Part shown: positions 7,701-16,922 of the stretch, piece by piece
How the letters are laid out: each line of letters begins with the position of its first letter
Numbering within the stretch: the stretch's first letter is position 1
Source of the DNA: Candidatus Hodarchaeota archaeon
GTDB lineage: Archaea; Asgardarchaeota; Heimdallarchaeia; Hodarchaeales; YT1-057
Assembly (NCBI GenBank): GCA_016839955.1
Contig: JAEOTI010000577.1
Coordinates: 1-16,998 of the forward strand
Direction of reading: 5' to 3'
Length of the DNA stretch: 16,998 nt
Made by a program: the position numbers and the translations under genes
The notes under the pieces: model-generated
Told to the model about the DNA's origin: nothing
The model's database searches: none
What the model saw: the letters and a program-made list of their open reading frames with translations, nothing else

Positions 7701-8114
7701 GTGATTCCACCTTATTATTGAGTTATGAAATATCTATGATTTTTAACCAATAAAACTTCGGTAGTAAAAGAAAAATTAACTAAAAACATTTTACAGGATA
7801 AACTGAAACGATTCAAAGTCGAAATAAGTATTAAGAGAGTTAAAAAAAACCTATTATTCTCCTTTAAATTTTATTGGTTAAATAATGCCGAATATTCATT
7901 CTTAGATTTCTCTATGGTAGTTTTTGATTTTTCACGTTAAAAGAAGTGTTACACGTTATAAAAATCATGAGTTGTATTACGAACAAGATTTATTGTTACT
8001 TTTTGAGATTATATTAAACAAGTATTGATCTTGATTCGTTTGTAATACAAGTATAGAAATCTACAAACCATCAAAGGCTCTTCATTATAAACAATCACCT
8101 AGAGATGGATTTCA
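7701..8114. promoter_or_regulatory. Divergent promoter region between the GlmU-like gene and the coiled-coil operon
   Basis: A 414 bp very AT-rich spacer with no credible gene. A TATA-like TTATAA at 8085-8090 sits about 27 nt before the TTG start at 8115, which would give a leaderless or nearly leaderless transcript for the three-gene operon. Two short direct repeats may be regulator sites: CACGTTA at 7933-7939 and 7952-7958 (19 bp apart, the second overlapping the palindrome GTGTTACAC at 7946-7954), and ACAAGTAT at 8018-8025 and 8047-8054. No clear TATA box was found for the minus-strand gene. Confidence 0.4.
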
Positions 8115-9812
8115 TTGACGACGAAATTTGATTTCCTAAGACCGGCAGATTCAGACTCTTTCTTAGGAAGAAGAAAAGAAATATCAGATTTTTCTAATCT
8201 TTTACGTGGTTTCCGACAAGGTAAAGGATCTAATGGTACCATTATTGTTGGAAAACCTGGAATTGGTAAAACTTCACTCCTTCAAATGTTTAAACGTACC
8301 GCAGAAAGTGATAGGCTGGAAACAACAGATTTTGAACTGAATTTTCAGCAAAAAGTACGTACAACCGTTTCCGAATTGTATCACGAAATCATTGAACCTC
8401 GATTATCCATTGAAAAAAGGAAGAAGTATGAAAAAAAGCGAGTTGATATCCCCGCAATTTCAGCTGAATCAGAACCAAAGAAAACCGTAGAAGCATTTTT
8501 AAAGAATCTGGAATTAGCTGAACTAAGTTCTCCGATCATAATTTTTATCGATAATGTTGATCGAGCAGAAATTAGTGGATACGGCAAAATAATAGTGGCT
8601 TTAGTAGATTTGATTTCATCATTTACTCAACTAAATATTCCGATTTTTCTTGTTCTCTCAATGCTAGAATCAACGTGGGAAACCTTAAAACCACAAATTG
8701 GCCATGTAAATCACTTTATACTTGATTTTATTGATTTTTCCACTGCAGAATTAATCTTACGAAAGAAAACAGCAAATTCTCTTCGAGATCCTGAATTTCG
8801 AAAGCAAATCCTTGGAGAAATCGACCGAACACCCTTTGGTCTTACACTTGTTTCAGATATAATTCGGTGGTACGAAGAAAAATATGAAGAAGAAGAACCC
8901 ACTCTTAAAGAAATCCAAGAATCCATTATACCATTACTCCGGGAAAGAAAATTTGGTGAAATAGTAGAAAAAATGTTTAGTCTTTCAAACTCAGAGAAAA
9001 AGGTAATTCAAGCTATTTTGAACCAACCTATTAATTTTATCACCCTTTCAAACCTACAGTCGGTATGTGAAAGCACATCAAATGAAATTACAAGATTAGA
9101 AGGTATTAAACTTCTAACAATTGTAGAAGATGTCATTTCTCTCTCAAGTCAAGGATTATATGAAAGGATGCAAGGTCAGGCAGAGATTGTAGCGTCAATT
9201 GAATCTGACCTCATGCTCAGGCTAATTGAAGGAGACCTAAGAGCTGGTTTTAAACCGGTTGATTCTATGCTAGACCAGCTTGAAACTGTAGCTTCAAGAA
9301 AAACTGAAACAGGTGAAAGTGCCCGAAATCTAGGAGTTAAAGGAAAAGCTGTTTATAGATTTGCATTTGATAATCACCATTTGTATGATGCATGTCGATT
9401 AGCAATACTTTCAGGTCAGTTTTTGGATGCATCAGGTGATTCAGAAGGAGCTGGTTTATTCTTAGAAGAATGTGGGAAAGAATTCACTGATGCGAATAGA
9501 CCTCATTATGCAAAAATGCTCTATCGAGAAGCGTTGAAATCTTACTCTAGTGATTGGCGAATTAAAACGTGCGCTCGAGAAGCTGCACGAATTTATCTCG
9601 AACTTGCAGAAGATGCAATTTCTAAAGATTGGACATCTTTTGCACGATCATTTTTATATGAAGCAGTAATACTTTATAAAATAGCTGAAGAATCCAGTCG
9701 TATGCAAACAGCTATCAATAAAGCCCGAGAAACTTATGGAACTGATGAAAAAGGCACAGATTTCTTTGATAAACTAATGGAAAATAACAAATCAAGTAAT
9801 GAAATAAATTAG
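8115..9812 (+). CDS. STAND/AAA-like P-loop ATPase with winged helix and alpha-solenoid tail
   Basis: A 565-residue protein, first gene of the operon. A box FLGRRKEI (16-23) precedes Walker A GKPGIGKTS (46-54); Walker B is IIIFIDNVD (141-149, Asp146), without the Glu that usually follows the Asp in AAA+ proteins. This layout is typical of STAND-type and archaeal MoxR/Orc-unrelated signalling ATPases. Residues 288-350 read as a winged helix (EKKVIQAIL, then a turn and wing), and 410-550 as helix pairs of an alpha-solenoid (TPR-like) that usually binds proteins. The start is TTG: an in-frame TAG at 8100 leaves no other upstream start, and the first internal ATG lies after Walker A. No membrane segment is present. 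Being only 14 nt from the next gene, it probably drives or regulates the coiled-coil assembly; that role is inferred. Confidence 0.82.
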   Translation: MTTKFDFLRPADSDSFLGRRKEISDFSNLLRGFRQGKGSNGTIIVGKPGIGKTSLLQMFKRTAESDRLETTDFELNFQQKVRTTVSELYHEIIEPRLSIEKRKKYEKKRVDIPAISAESEPKKTVEAFLKNLELAELSSPIIIFIDNVDRAEISGYGKIIVALVDLISSFTQLNIPIFLVLSMLESTWETLKPQIGHVNHFILDFIDFSTAELILRKKTANSLRDPEFRKQILGEIDRTPFGLTLVSDIIRWYEEKYEEEEPTLKEIQESIIPLLRERKFGEIVEKMFSLSNSEKKVIQAILNQPINFITLSNLQSVCESTSNEITRLEGIKLLTIVEDVISLSSQGLYERMQGQAEIVASIESDLMLRLIEGDLRAGFKPVDSMLDQLETVASRKTETGESARNLGVKGKAVYRFAFDNHHLYDACRLAILSGQFLDASGDSEGAGLFLEECGKEFTDANRPHYAKMLYREALKSYSSDWRIKTCAREAARIYLELAEDAISKDWTSFARSFLYEAVILYKIAEESSRMQTAINKARETYGTDEKGTDFFDKLMENNKSSNEIN

Positions 9813-9826
9813 GAAGTTTTTTAGAA

Positions 9827-11977
9827 ATGAGTCAGCGAGCTGGAGAATTAGCCCAAGCTAAAGAAGAGATTGCTCAAGCCCTTAATGGTATCGAGCAGGC
9901 ATTAAAAGAGTTTAAATCTCAAAATTCTGTTACTAGAAAAAGTACAAAAGATAAGCAAAAAGAATCAAAAACTAAAGTTGAGGAAATACTTGAAAACATT
10001 AAGGAAAGAATGGAAAGAATCATTGATACTTTTTCAAGGGCAGATGCAGGAGCAGTATCAAGTGAATTCGATCGAATTATATCAGATTTAGAAACAACTA
10101 TTCAAAGTACCAACAAATTAGCGACATCTATCCAAGAAGATTTAACAGGTCGTACGGATAGTCATCGAGGGGAATTAGAGAAATTTAAGAGTCAAGCTAA
10201 CGCTACATTTGATAATAGTACAAATAAAACAGCCTCGGCCCAAGAGAAGGTATTAGAAGGATTTAGAATAAGCTCTGATCGAAGTATTCAAAAATTTAGA
10301 GAGGAATTCGAGCAAGCAAGTGAACAGGAAAGCCAAACTCAAATTGATGGCATTACTGAATTCCAGAAAGCCCAAGAGCAATCATTAAACACAGTACGTA
10401 CAAATGCAGAAAATATTGTTGATAAAACGGAATCGAGTTTAACAGGTAGCCTAGAACAAAGTTTAGACGATGTTACAAATGGTATACATTCATTCGCAAA
10501 AGAATACGAACTTATTACGAATCAACTTTCATCAAAAATCGATGATACAGTCCAAATTCAACAAAGTAAATTAGACAAGATAATCAATAACCTTCGCCAG
10601 GAATTGGATAATCATACAAAGGAAAAAAGCTCTGGAATTGAAACCATACAAACATCTGTACTTGATCAATTTTCGTCCATAAAAACTGAATCAGAAGATA
10701 ATATGCGTAGTTGGATTGAAGATCTTCAAAATGATTTAAATCAATCATTAGAAGTTAATTCTGAAGTGCTTTCACTTTCTTTAACAGGAATCCGTAACAC
10801 ATTCAAACAGGAACTCTATGAGCAATTGGATACAGTTATTACATCTTTTAATAGTTTTAGAGACACATTTGTAGCCCAAGTGGCTGAAATAATCGCAAGA
10901 CTTCAAAGAACCAATGAAGAAATGCAAAAGACGTTAGATCAACTTTTAGATAAACGTCTTAAAGAAGTTGAAGATGTAGGACGTCGTTTTGAAAGTAATC
11001 TAGAATCAGCTATTACTACTATGGCATTGAAGTTCGGAGAAGAGTCTTCGAGCATTCGAGAGAAATTTGAAAAAGTGCTATTAGATCGTGAAAAAGGTTT
11101 CAAAAGTAATCTAGAGACGTTGCATACAAAATTAGAGAACACCATTGGAGAATTTATAAAAAATACCGAAGGACAATATGAGACTTCTTTGGTACAATTT
11201 AATCAAACTTTAGATGAAACCCACGAAACATCAAAAACTGAATTAACATCCTTTACAACAGAAATAACTTCTTCCGTCAATGAATCATCTGAATCTGTAA
11301 AAATATTTAGTACTACGAAAACAGAAGAGCTAGAACAGAGTATTATTACGAAAAAAGAAATAATTCACGATTTAGTCCAATCATTCTCACCTGATATAAA
11401 AAATGCCATAACTGAAAATTTAGAATCAACTAAACGTTTGTCAGAAAATCTTCAACAGAGTCTTGATGGCGCCCTGAGAGAACTACGTTCTGAAGTAAAT
11501 AGAATTGAAGCAGAATTAAAAGACAACGTTCTCCAAGACATTGAGAAGACGTCAGAAGAAATTATTTCGGTTAAAGATCAGAATAAAAGTGCTATGGAGG
11601 ATATGATCGACCAAGTGCTACATAATTACACTGTAGCTATTGAGGAGTTCTCACAAAATGTATCTAAAGCTTATAATGACTCTTTTGAAAATCTAAGAAC
11701 GACAGAGGAGTCATCAGTTGAAAAAATTAAAGATTTGATGCATCAAGAAATAAGTACAGCACAGGGATTTGCTGAACAAAGTAAAATCTTAATTTCTGAG
11801 ATTAGTGAAGCAAAATCAACATTTTCAATTGATGTTGAATCTACTTTTGATGAATTTCTGTCATACCTTGAAACTACCAGTAAAAATATAGAAAATCTTG
11901 GAAAGAAGATACAACAGAAGTCAAAAGTTTCCATAAAGAGCACAGAAGAAATATTAAAAGAATTAAAGTCTTCCTAA
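9827..11977 (+). CDS. Long soluble coiled-coil protein, second gene of the operon
   Basis: A 716-residue protein that is almost wholly alpha-helical coiled coil. It is rich in Ser, Thr, Glu, Gln, Lys and Asn, with hydrophobic residues in heptad-like spacing and stretches resembling the cytoplasmic part of chemoreceptors or apolipoprotein-like repeats. I see a single proline (residue 522, in SFSPDIKN) and no cysteine. There is no signal peptide, membrane segment, enzymatic motif or known folded domain. AGGAAG overlapping the upstream stop codon serves as the ribosome site for the ATG. It shares its composition and repeat style with the long central region of the next protein, 20 nt downstream, so the two may co-assemble. 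It could be a filament or scaffold subunit; this is an inference from shape only. Similarity to chemoreceptors or SMC arms in searches may be compositional. Confidence 0.78.
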   Translation: MSQRAGELAQAKEEIAQALNGIEQALKEFKSQNSVTRKSTKDKQKESKTKVEEILENIKERMERIIDTFSRADAGAVSSEFDRIISDLETTIQSTNKLATSIQEDLTGRTDSHRGELEKFKSQANATFDNSTNKTASAQEKVLEGFRISSDRSIQKFREEFEQASEQESQTQIDGITEFQKAQEQSLNTVRTNAENIVDKTESSLTGSLEQSLDDVTNGIHSFAKEYELITNQLSSKIDDTVQIQQSKLDKIINNLRQELDNHTKEKSSGIETIQTSVLDQFSSIKTESEDNMRSWIEDLQNDLNQSLEVNSEVLSLSLTGIRNTFKQELYEQLDTVITSFNSFRDTFVAQVAEIIARLQRTNEEMQKTLDQLLDKRLKEVEDVGRRFESNLESAITTMALKFGEESSSIREKFEKVLLDREKGFKSNLETLHTKLENTIGEFIKNTEGQYETSLVQFNQTLDETHETSKTELTSFTTEITSSVNESSESVKIFSTTKTEELEQSIITKKEIIHDLVQSFSPDIKNAITENLESTKRLSENLQQSLDGALRELRSEVNRIEAELKDNVLQDIEKTSEEIISVKDQNKSAMEDMIDQVLHNYTVAIEEFSQNVSKAYNDSFENLRTTEESSVEKIKDLMHQEISTAQGFAEQSKILISEISEAKSTFSIDVESTFDEFLSYLETTSKNIENLGKKIQQKSKVSIKSTEEILKELKSS

Positions 11978-11997
11978 GTATTATTGGGGGTAAACGA

Positions 11998-14900
11998 ATG
12001 TCTGTTTTTTCCGAGGATATGCTAAAAAAAATTGGTTTAAATCAAACAGAGAGTCAAGTTTACGCTGCTTTGGCAACAAATTATTTTCGAACAGTTGAAG
12101 AGGTACAAGCTTATTCAAAACTAAAAAAAAGTGAGGTTGCATCTGCATTAGAAGAATTAGAGAAAAAGAAATTTGTTAGGAAGATTGAAGGGAAAGTAGA
12201 CCTATTTATTGCTATTAATCCTCACTTAACTGTAACTTCAGAGGCCGAAAAACGTTTGGAAAAGGATTTAAATGCAGTTTCAAATTCCATTCGTGAAGTA
12301 TGGAGCCGTGTGTCAAAAGAATTACAGAGTAATGTGACAAACTATGTTGTACATACGCGAGAGACATCCTCAGCCCATACTAAAGAACTAAACTCAAAAG
12401 TCTCTAAATTAATTGAAGAAACAAAGGTAGAAAGTCGTTCTCAAGAAGAGCAAGTATTATCAATATTAACTAATTTTACAAGTCAAGTTGAGGGTACTTT
12501 TACAAACAGGTCTCAGAAAACAGCAGGAGAGTTTGAAAAACAAGGAAATGCTTTTTTACAATTTTCTGAAGAACAAAACACCACCCTTAAAGAAAATATG
12601 ACTGATTTTGAAGCTCAAATTGTTGATATCGCAACAAACAGTGTTCGAGAAAAGCCGATAGAAGCTATCATCAACTACAGAGAAAATGTTCAATCTCAAA
12701 GTATTTCTCGATTAGAAGAGATATCTAATCGCATTAACAATGTTAAAGACCAGTTCAACGACTTGCAAACAGCAATAACAAATTTAATTGAAGAAGGAAG
12801 ATCTACGGCACATGAAGTTATTGATGGGCAAGGTCAAAAATCGGTTGAAACCTTCTCTAAAAATATTGATCAACTAGATCAAACTCTCAACGAGATTGAA
12901 ACCACGACTACTAATCTAGCAACAGATCTTCTTTCACAAGTGAAAGAAACTCTTTCTCCACTTCAAGAGAGCCTTATAAACATCGTTACTGAAACATCTG
13001 AATCTACATCCGCATCTGTAAAGGGAACCGCCTCTTCTCTTACTTCTTCCCTTGAAGAAGTAAAGGGAAATGTAAACGATGCAATATCAACCTCAAAAGA
13101 ATCCATAGATACAACTTCTCAGAATATGGATGAATCTGTTTCTAATTCGACTACTGCACTCCAAACATATCTAGACAATGTCTTCCAAGGATCTCCTGAA
13201 GTTGAAGGTTTAGAAAAGGAAATTGGATCAAAAACTAAAATAACCTTGGAAGAGATGGAGAAGGTTCGAGAAGATTTTAAACAAAGTCTAGATGATTTAC
13301 AAAAAGCTATCACAGATGCAGTTGAAAAAGTTGGTAAAACATTAGCTCAAGGTGTAAACAACAGTATCTCTGATGTTTCTGGAAAGTTTGACTCATTAAG
13401 AAATTTAGTCCGAGAACAACTTGAATCACTCGAAGCGGCGGGAGATATGGTTATTGGTCAGATGCAATCAACTATCGGATCAGCCATTGATTCTTTAGCA
13501 CAACAATCTTCTGAAAAAGCAAAGAAAACTTCTGACTCAATTATATCTGAGGATCTCGGTCGCGAGACTGAAATGTTAAAAGTAAAAATAGAAGAGGCAT
13601 CTTCAGTATTAGGAAAGATTGTATCAGAAATTAAAAACATTCAGGAGACCTTTAAGAAGACTTTTCAAACTGAAACTGAACTTCAGAAATCTTCTACAAT
13701 AAAAACGATCACCAATAAAATAAAATCAACCCAGGATCAATTAGCTTCATCAATTGATAAAATTAAAAACACAATCGTTGAAGAGTTTGACCAATTACGA
13801 GAGAAAGTACCACAAGATGTTGAACTAATGGTAGAAGATCAAAAAAATCAAGTGATGCACATCAACATGGATATAAGGGGAGCGCTGGGTGAAGTATTCA
13901 TGCCTCTTAGTGAATTAATAGCTAAGGGTCCAGATGAAACGAAAAAGTACTTAAAAAAGAAAGATCAATTTGAAGAGTTTTATTCTATATTGAAAAAGGG
14001 AGTAGACGAAGCACCAACATTGGAAGCTAAAATCGAATCGACTTTGAACAAAAATGTGGAAGGATTCTCGAAAGCTGTAGATAATTATCTAAATTTCTTT
14101 TCAAAAACTGTTTCGGATACTGGACAAAATGTACATGTCCTTCTAGAGGAGACAGCTCTAAATTCAACAAATGATACCAAAGAACTTCAACATGAAATCC
14201 TTTCAGAATTTGATGACTATCTCAAGGTTGTTGAGGAAAAATTCCAGAAAAGTGGGTCAAATACCCTAAATGAAACAGAAAAAATCGTAAAAAATGTTAA
14301 TGAAAACCTTTCTTCAATATCGACATCAATCCAAGAAACAAGTGAACGAATGAGCACCAAACTATCAGAATTATCAGATTTTATTGGTCACATAGCTGAG
14401 CAATCTCGAAAAGGGAGTGTTACACAGCTAGGTGAATTCGAAAGCACAATGAAAAGTGCGATTCGAAATATTATCGATCAGTCTGTAGAGCAAGTCGGTC
14501 TAGGAATAGATGATTTGCTAAAGGAATTAGAAAATACAGGAAGATCTCAAAAAGAACAGATTAATATAGAGATTACAAGCAGTGGTGATAATTCAAAAGA
14601 AACATTCCAGAATGCAAGTAAATCTTTTAGTGAGGCACTGGATAAATCAAAAAGGTTAGTAGAAACTCTGAGGGAGGAGATTCAATCAAGCCTTATTAAT
14701 ACTCTAACAGAATTATCATCAGAATTTGGTTCACTACGATCAACTCTTAGTGAAGCGCAACAAAAACAGCTAGATGAACTTATTAAGTCAAACGAGTCCA
14801 TTCAAGCAGCAGTAATGGAGATGTTTGATAGAAATAAAGAAGAAATCACGAATGTAACATCAGGCCTCTTAGAGGAAAAAGAAAACAATCAAAACACGGC

Positions 14901-16101
14901 GAGATCAAATATAGACCAAGAGTTCAATAATTTTGAAACCAACCTATCTAACACAACGAATAAACAAGCAGAATTAACGAAAGAATTTGGAAAAATGAAG
15001 AAATTCCTTTCAGAGAAACGAGAAACATCGCTCTCAGCTCTCTCAGAGTCAATTAAAAAATCACAGGACTCACAGAAAGACGCAATCAGTAAAAATTTAG
15101 AAATTTTCTTGAAAGAGCTGATACAAATATTTAACCAAGCTCAAAAATCATTTTCTGACGAGAATGAAACTCTAACTCAACTAAGAACGTCTCTTCATAA
15201 AGAACTGGAAACAATCTCTGATAATTGGAAACGAGAGTACGAAAGACTTAGCGATGATTTGAACTCGAAAATTAAACAATTAAGTAAGTCATCTATTTCA
15301 AAATATGACAGCACTTTCTTGGACTACAAAGGAAACATGGATAAATTCGTCACAGAGAACAAGAATCAAATTAAAACCGAATTTAAAGAAATAATTACAT
15401 CTACTCGAAAACTTGCTGAAGAACTGTCAGAAAAATTAACAAATAGAATAAAAAATGTAACAGAACAAATCTCTAGTATTACCAAAGAAACTACAGAATC
15501 AATTCCAAGCGAACTTGATTCATTAGTAGCGGAAATAGATACAAAAACAACTGCTCTTGTGAAAGAATTATCGGAAGTCATCGGACAAGAAATTGATAGC
15601 ATTCCCGAGAAAATGAGAAGTGGATTAGAAAAAACTGGATCTGTAATGCAGTTTATTCGAGCTGTCCATGATATGGCCAGTTCTGCACCACCAAATCCAA
15701 TAGAGAGTATATATTACGTAACAGGGAAGGACCCAATCTATGGGACAATTGCTGGAGGGATTGGTCGGACTAAAACTGCTATTAACATCATTATTCCTGA
15801 AATCTCAGCTCTACCTGTTGACGCAATTAAAGCACTCCCCAAAACCCGTAGAGTACAAGTATTAGCGAGTATAGATGATATGGCCGTTGTAAAAGCTATT
15901 TCTGATATGGGAAACGTTCAATTAAGAGAATTAACCGGAGAAGAAAGCGCGATTGGATTTTTCCGGGATGGAGAAGAAGAAGGTGCGATCGGAGCTGGAC
16001 GAGGAGAAAAAGGTAATCTGATAGTCACAACAGATAGTGAGCTAGTAAAGACCATGAACCAGCTTTTTGCGGATTTATGGCCCAGAGGAAGAAAATTATA
16101 A
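11998..16101 (+). CDS. Giant TrmB-type protein: N-terminal winged helix, about 1130-residue coiled coil, C-terminal TrmB-associated effector-like domain
   Basis: A 1367-residue protein. Residues 1-80 form a TrmB-type winged helix-turn-helix: KKIGLNQTESQVYAAL, a recognition helix region KLKKSEVASALEELEKKKFV, and a wing. Residues 85-1216 are coiled coil, rich in Ser/Thr/Glu/Gln/Lys, with no cysteine seen. Residues 1217-1367 form a globular domain that begins near IESIYYVTGKDPIYG (1235 on), continues with strands INIIIPE and RVQVLASID, and ends with LIVTTDSELV and LFADLW, like the C-terminal domain attached to TrmB regulators in many archaea. An ordinary TrmB regulator has these two domains joined by a short helix, so this gene looks like such a regulator with a huge insertion. 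Prolines cluster at 605, 636, 645 and 673, while 674-1169 has none. GGGGGT lies before the ATG. DNA binding is likely but not proven. Confidence 0.85.
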   Translation: MSVFSEDMLKKIGLNQTESQVYAALATNYFRTVEEVQAYSKLKKSEVASALEELEKKKFVRKIEGKVDLFIAINPHLTVTSEAEKRLEKDLNAVSNSIREVWSRVSKELQSNVTNYVVHTRETSSAHTKELNSKVSKLIEETKVESRSQEEQVLSILTNFTSQVEGTFTNRSQKTAGEFEKQGNAFLQFSEEQNTTLKENMTDFEAQIVDIATNSVREKPIEAIINYRENVQSQSISRLEEISNRINNVKDQFNDLQTAITNLIEEGRSTAHEVIDGQGQKSVETFSKNIDQLDQTLNEIETTTTNLATDLLSQVKETLSPLQESLINIVTETSESTSASVKGTASSLTSSLEEVKGNVNDAISTSKESIDTTSQNMDESVSNSTTALQTYLDNVFQGSPEVEGLEKEIGSKTKITLEEMEKVREDFKQSLDDLQKAITDAVEKVGKTLAQGVNNSISDVSGKFDSLRNLVREQLESLEAAGDMVIGQMQSTIGSAIDSLAQQSSEKAKKTSDSIISEDLGRETEMLKVKIEEASSVLGKIVSEIKNIQETFKKTFQTETELQKSSTIKTITNKIKSTQDQLASSIDKIKNTIVEEFDQLREKVPQDVELMVEDQKNQVMHINMDIRGALGEVFMPLSELIAKGPDETKKYLKKKDQFEEFYSILKKGVDEAPTLEAKIESTLNKNVEGFSKAVDNYLNFFSKTVSDTGQNVHVLLEETALNSTNDTKELQHEILSEFDDYLKVVEEKFQKSGSNTLNETEKIVKNVNENLSSISTSIQETSERMSTKLSELSDFIGHIAEQSRKGSVTQLGEFESTMKSAIRNIIDQSVEQVGLGIDDLLKELENTGRSQKEQINIEITSSGDNSKETFQNASKSFSEALDKSKRLVETLREEIQSSLINTLTELSSEFGSLRSTLSEAQQKQLDELIKSNESIQAAVMEMFDRNKEEITNVTSGLLEEKENNQNTARSNIDQEFNNFETNLSNTTNKQAELTKEFGKMKKFLSEKRETSLSALSESIKKSQDSQKDAISKNLEIFLKELIQIFNQAQKSFSDENETLTQLRTSLHKELETISDNWKREYERLSDDLNSKIKQLSKSSISKYDSTFLDYKGNMDKFVTENKNQIKTEFKEIITSTRKLAEELSEKLTNRIKNVTEQISSITKETTESIPSELDSLVAEIDTKTTALVKELSEVIGQEIDSIPEKMRSGLEKTGSVMQFIRAVHDMASSAPPNPIESIYYVTGKDPIYGTIAGGIGRTKTAINIIIPEISALPVDAIKALPKTRRVQVLASIDDMAVVKAISDMGNVQLRELTGEESAIGFFRDGEEEGAIGAGRGEKGNLIVTTDSELVKTMNQLFADLWPRGRKL

Positions 16102-16130
16102 GTTAAAAAAATTTTCTTCTTCCTTTTTTT
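16088..16130 (+). terminator. Hairpin plus T-tract ending the coiled-coil operon
   Basis: GAAGAAAATT (16088-16097), overlapping the last codons of the giant gene, pairs perfectly with AATTTTCTTC (16110-16119); a run of seven T follows at 16124-16130. Archaeal termination depends mostly on T-tracts, so the T-run may matter more than the stem. Confidence 0.55.
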
Positions 16131-16161
16131 AAAATTAAATTGAAAAAGAAAAAGGGAAAGG

Positions 16162-16181
16162 ACCCAACAGACTTGTTGGGT
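16162..16181. terminator. Perfect 8-bp hairpin between convergent genes
   Basis: ACCCAACA (16162-16169) pairs with TGTTGGGT (16174-16181) across a GACT loop. It lies between the stop codons of two convergent genes, 10 nt after the minus-strand gene's stop. On the minus strand an A-rich top strand gives a T-rich run (complement of 16142-16155), so it fits a terminator for the membrane-protein gene. Confidence 0.55.
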
Positions 16182-16190
16182 TAACCAATC

Positions 16191-16871
16191 TCACTTATCT
16201 GGAACGTAAGACAGGATTTCTCGAACAACTTTATCTTTCTTAGCAGCTCGGAAAACATTTTTGATTTCATAAGTCCGAGTATCCCCAGCAGGTCTTATAT
16301 GAAAGTCTCCACTCAGCCAAAGGATTCGTTCAAAGAAATCAGGCGTAGATTTGGTAATGTGAGCTGCTTGTGCGTTTCCGAAGCGGTGGGCGTCTTCGAA
16401 GAGCCCTGAATGGTGATGTATTTCTGTAGAGCGGATCTCCCAGTAGACGAAGAAGTTTCTAATCCAATAGAGGAAGTATATAATTATGAAAAACACTGCA
16501 AAGATATAAAAGAAGATATCAGGCAGCCCTGTCTCTGGTTTGATATAGTCATCAAGATTAATATCGGTATCGTAGTTTTCTGGGACATACATTACTCCTA
16601 AGAGAATCACAGCAAAGACTACCATAGCAATTAAGCCAACATTACCGAGCCCAAAGTCGAAGGCGATTACTATACTATTAAAGAAGTAAATTACCAGCCA
16701 CATGAGCATAGCCGTTCTTGGTTCTATCAGCTTGACTAATTCTGTCTCTTCAGGGTATTTTGTAATTAAAGGAAGAATAATACTCGCAAGTACCGTTGGC
16801 CAGTAGTAAATAAGGTCAGGCCACTCACGAAGTACAATTCTAGACTCTTTCGTTATTTCTTCATCAGACAT
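16191..16871 (-). CDS. Four-helix membrane protein with C-terminal PH-like (bPH2/DUF304-type) domain
   Basis: A 226-residue integral membrane protein. Four hydrophobic segments are seen at about residues 20-38, 53-73, 77-97 and 118-137, rich in Ile, Phe, Tyr and Trp. After the last helix, residues 144-222 read as a short beta domain that starts WEIRSTEIHHHSGLF and ends with YEIKNVFRAAKKDKVVREIL, the pattern of the bacterial PH-like domains (DUF304 type) that follow paired transmembrane helices. Its function in this family is generally unknown. The ATG at 16871 is preferred over GTG at 16880 because GGAGTG lies 6 nt before the ATG. The domain count is higher than usual for the family, which often has two helices. 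It is convergent with the coiled-coil operon and probably its own transcription unit, driven by the promoter at 16901-16922. Confidence 0.8.
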   Translation of the reverse strand: MSDEEITKESRIVLREWPDLIYYWPTVLASIILPLITKYPEETELVKLIEPRTAMLMWLVIYFFNSIVIAFDFGLGNVGLIAMVVFAVILLGVMYVPENYDTDINLDDYIKPETGLPDIFFYIFAVFFIIIYFLYWIRNFFVYWEIRSTEIHHHSGLFEDAHRFGNAQAAHITKSTPDFFERILWLSGDFHIRPAGDTRTYEIKNVFRAAKKDKVVREILSYVPDK

Positions 16872-16900
16872 TTGCTTCACTCCATAATATAGAATAGTTT

Positions 16901-16922
16901 CTCAGTCTTTATTTAAACTGAG
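16901..16922 (-). promoter_or_regulatory. TATA box inside a 6-bp inverted repeat (possible operator)
   Basis: CTCAGT (16901-16906) and ACTGAG (16917-16922) are perfect inverted repeats that flank a TATA-like element, read on the minus strand as TTTAAATAA. Its centre (about 16912) predicts a start of transcription near 16886, about 15 nt before the ATG at 16871. A repressor bound to the repeat would cover the TATA box. The match is seen; the regulation is inferred. Confidence 0.5.

Noticed and set aside
9827..16101. Chemoreceptor or SMC identity for the two coiled-coil proteins
   Set aside because: No membrane segments or receptor hairpin tip, and no Walker motifs at the ends; similarity to these families would be compositional.
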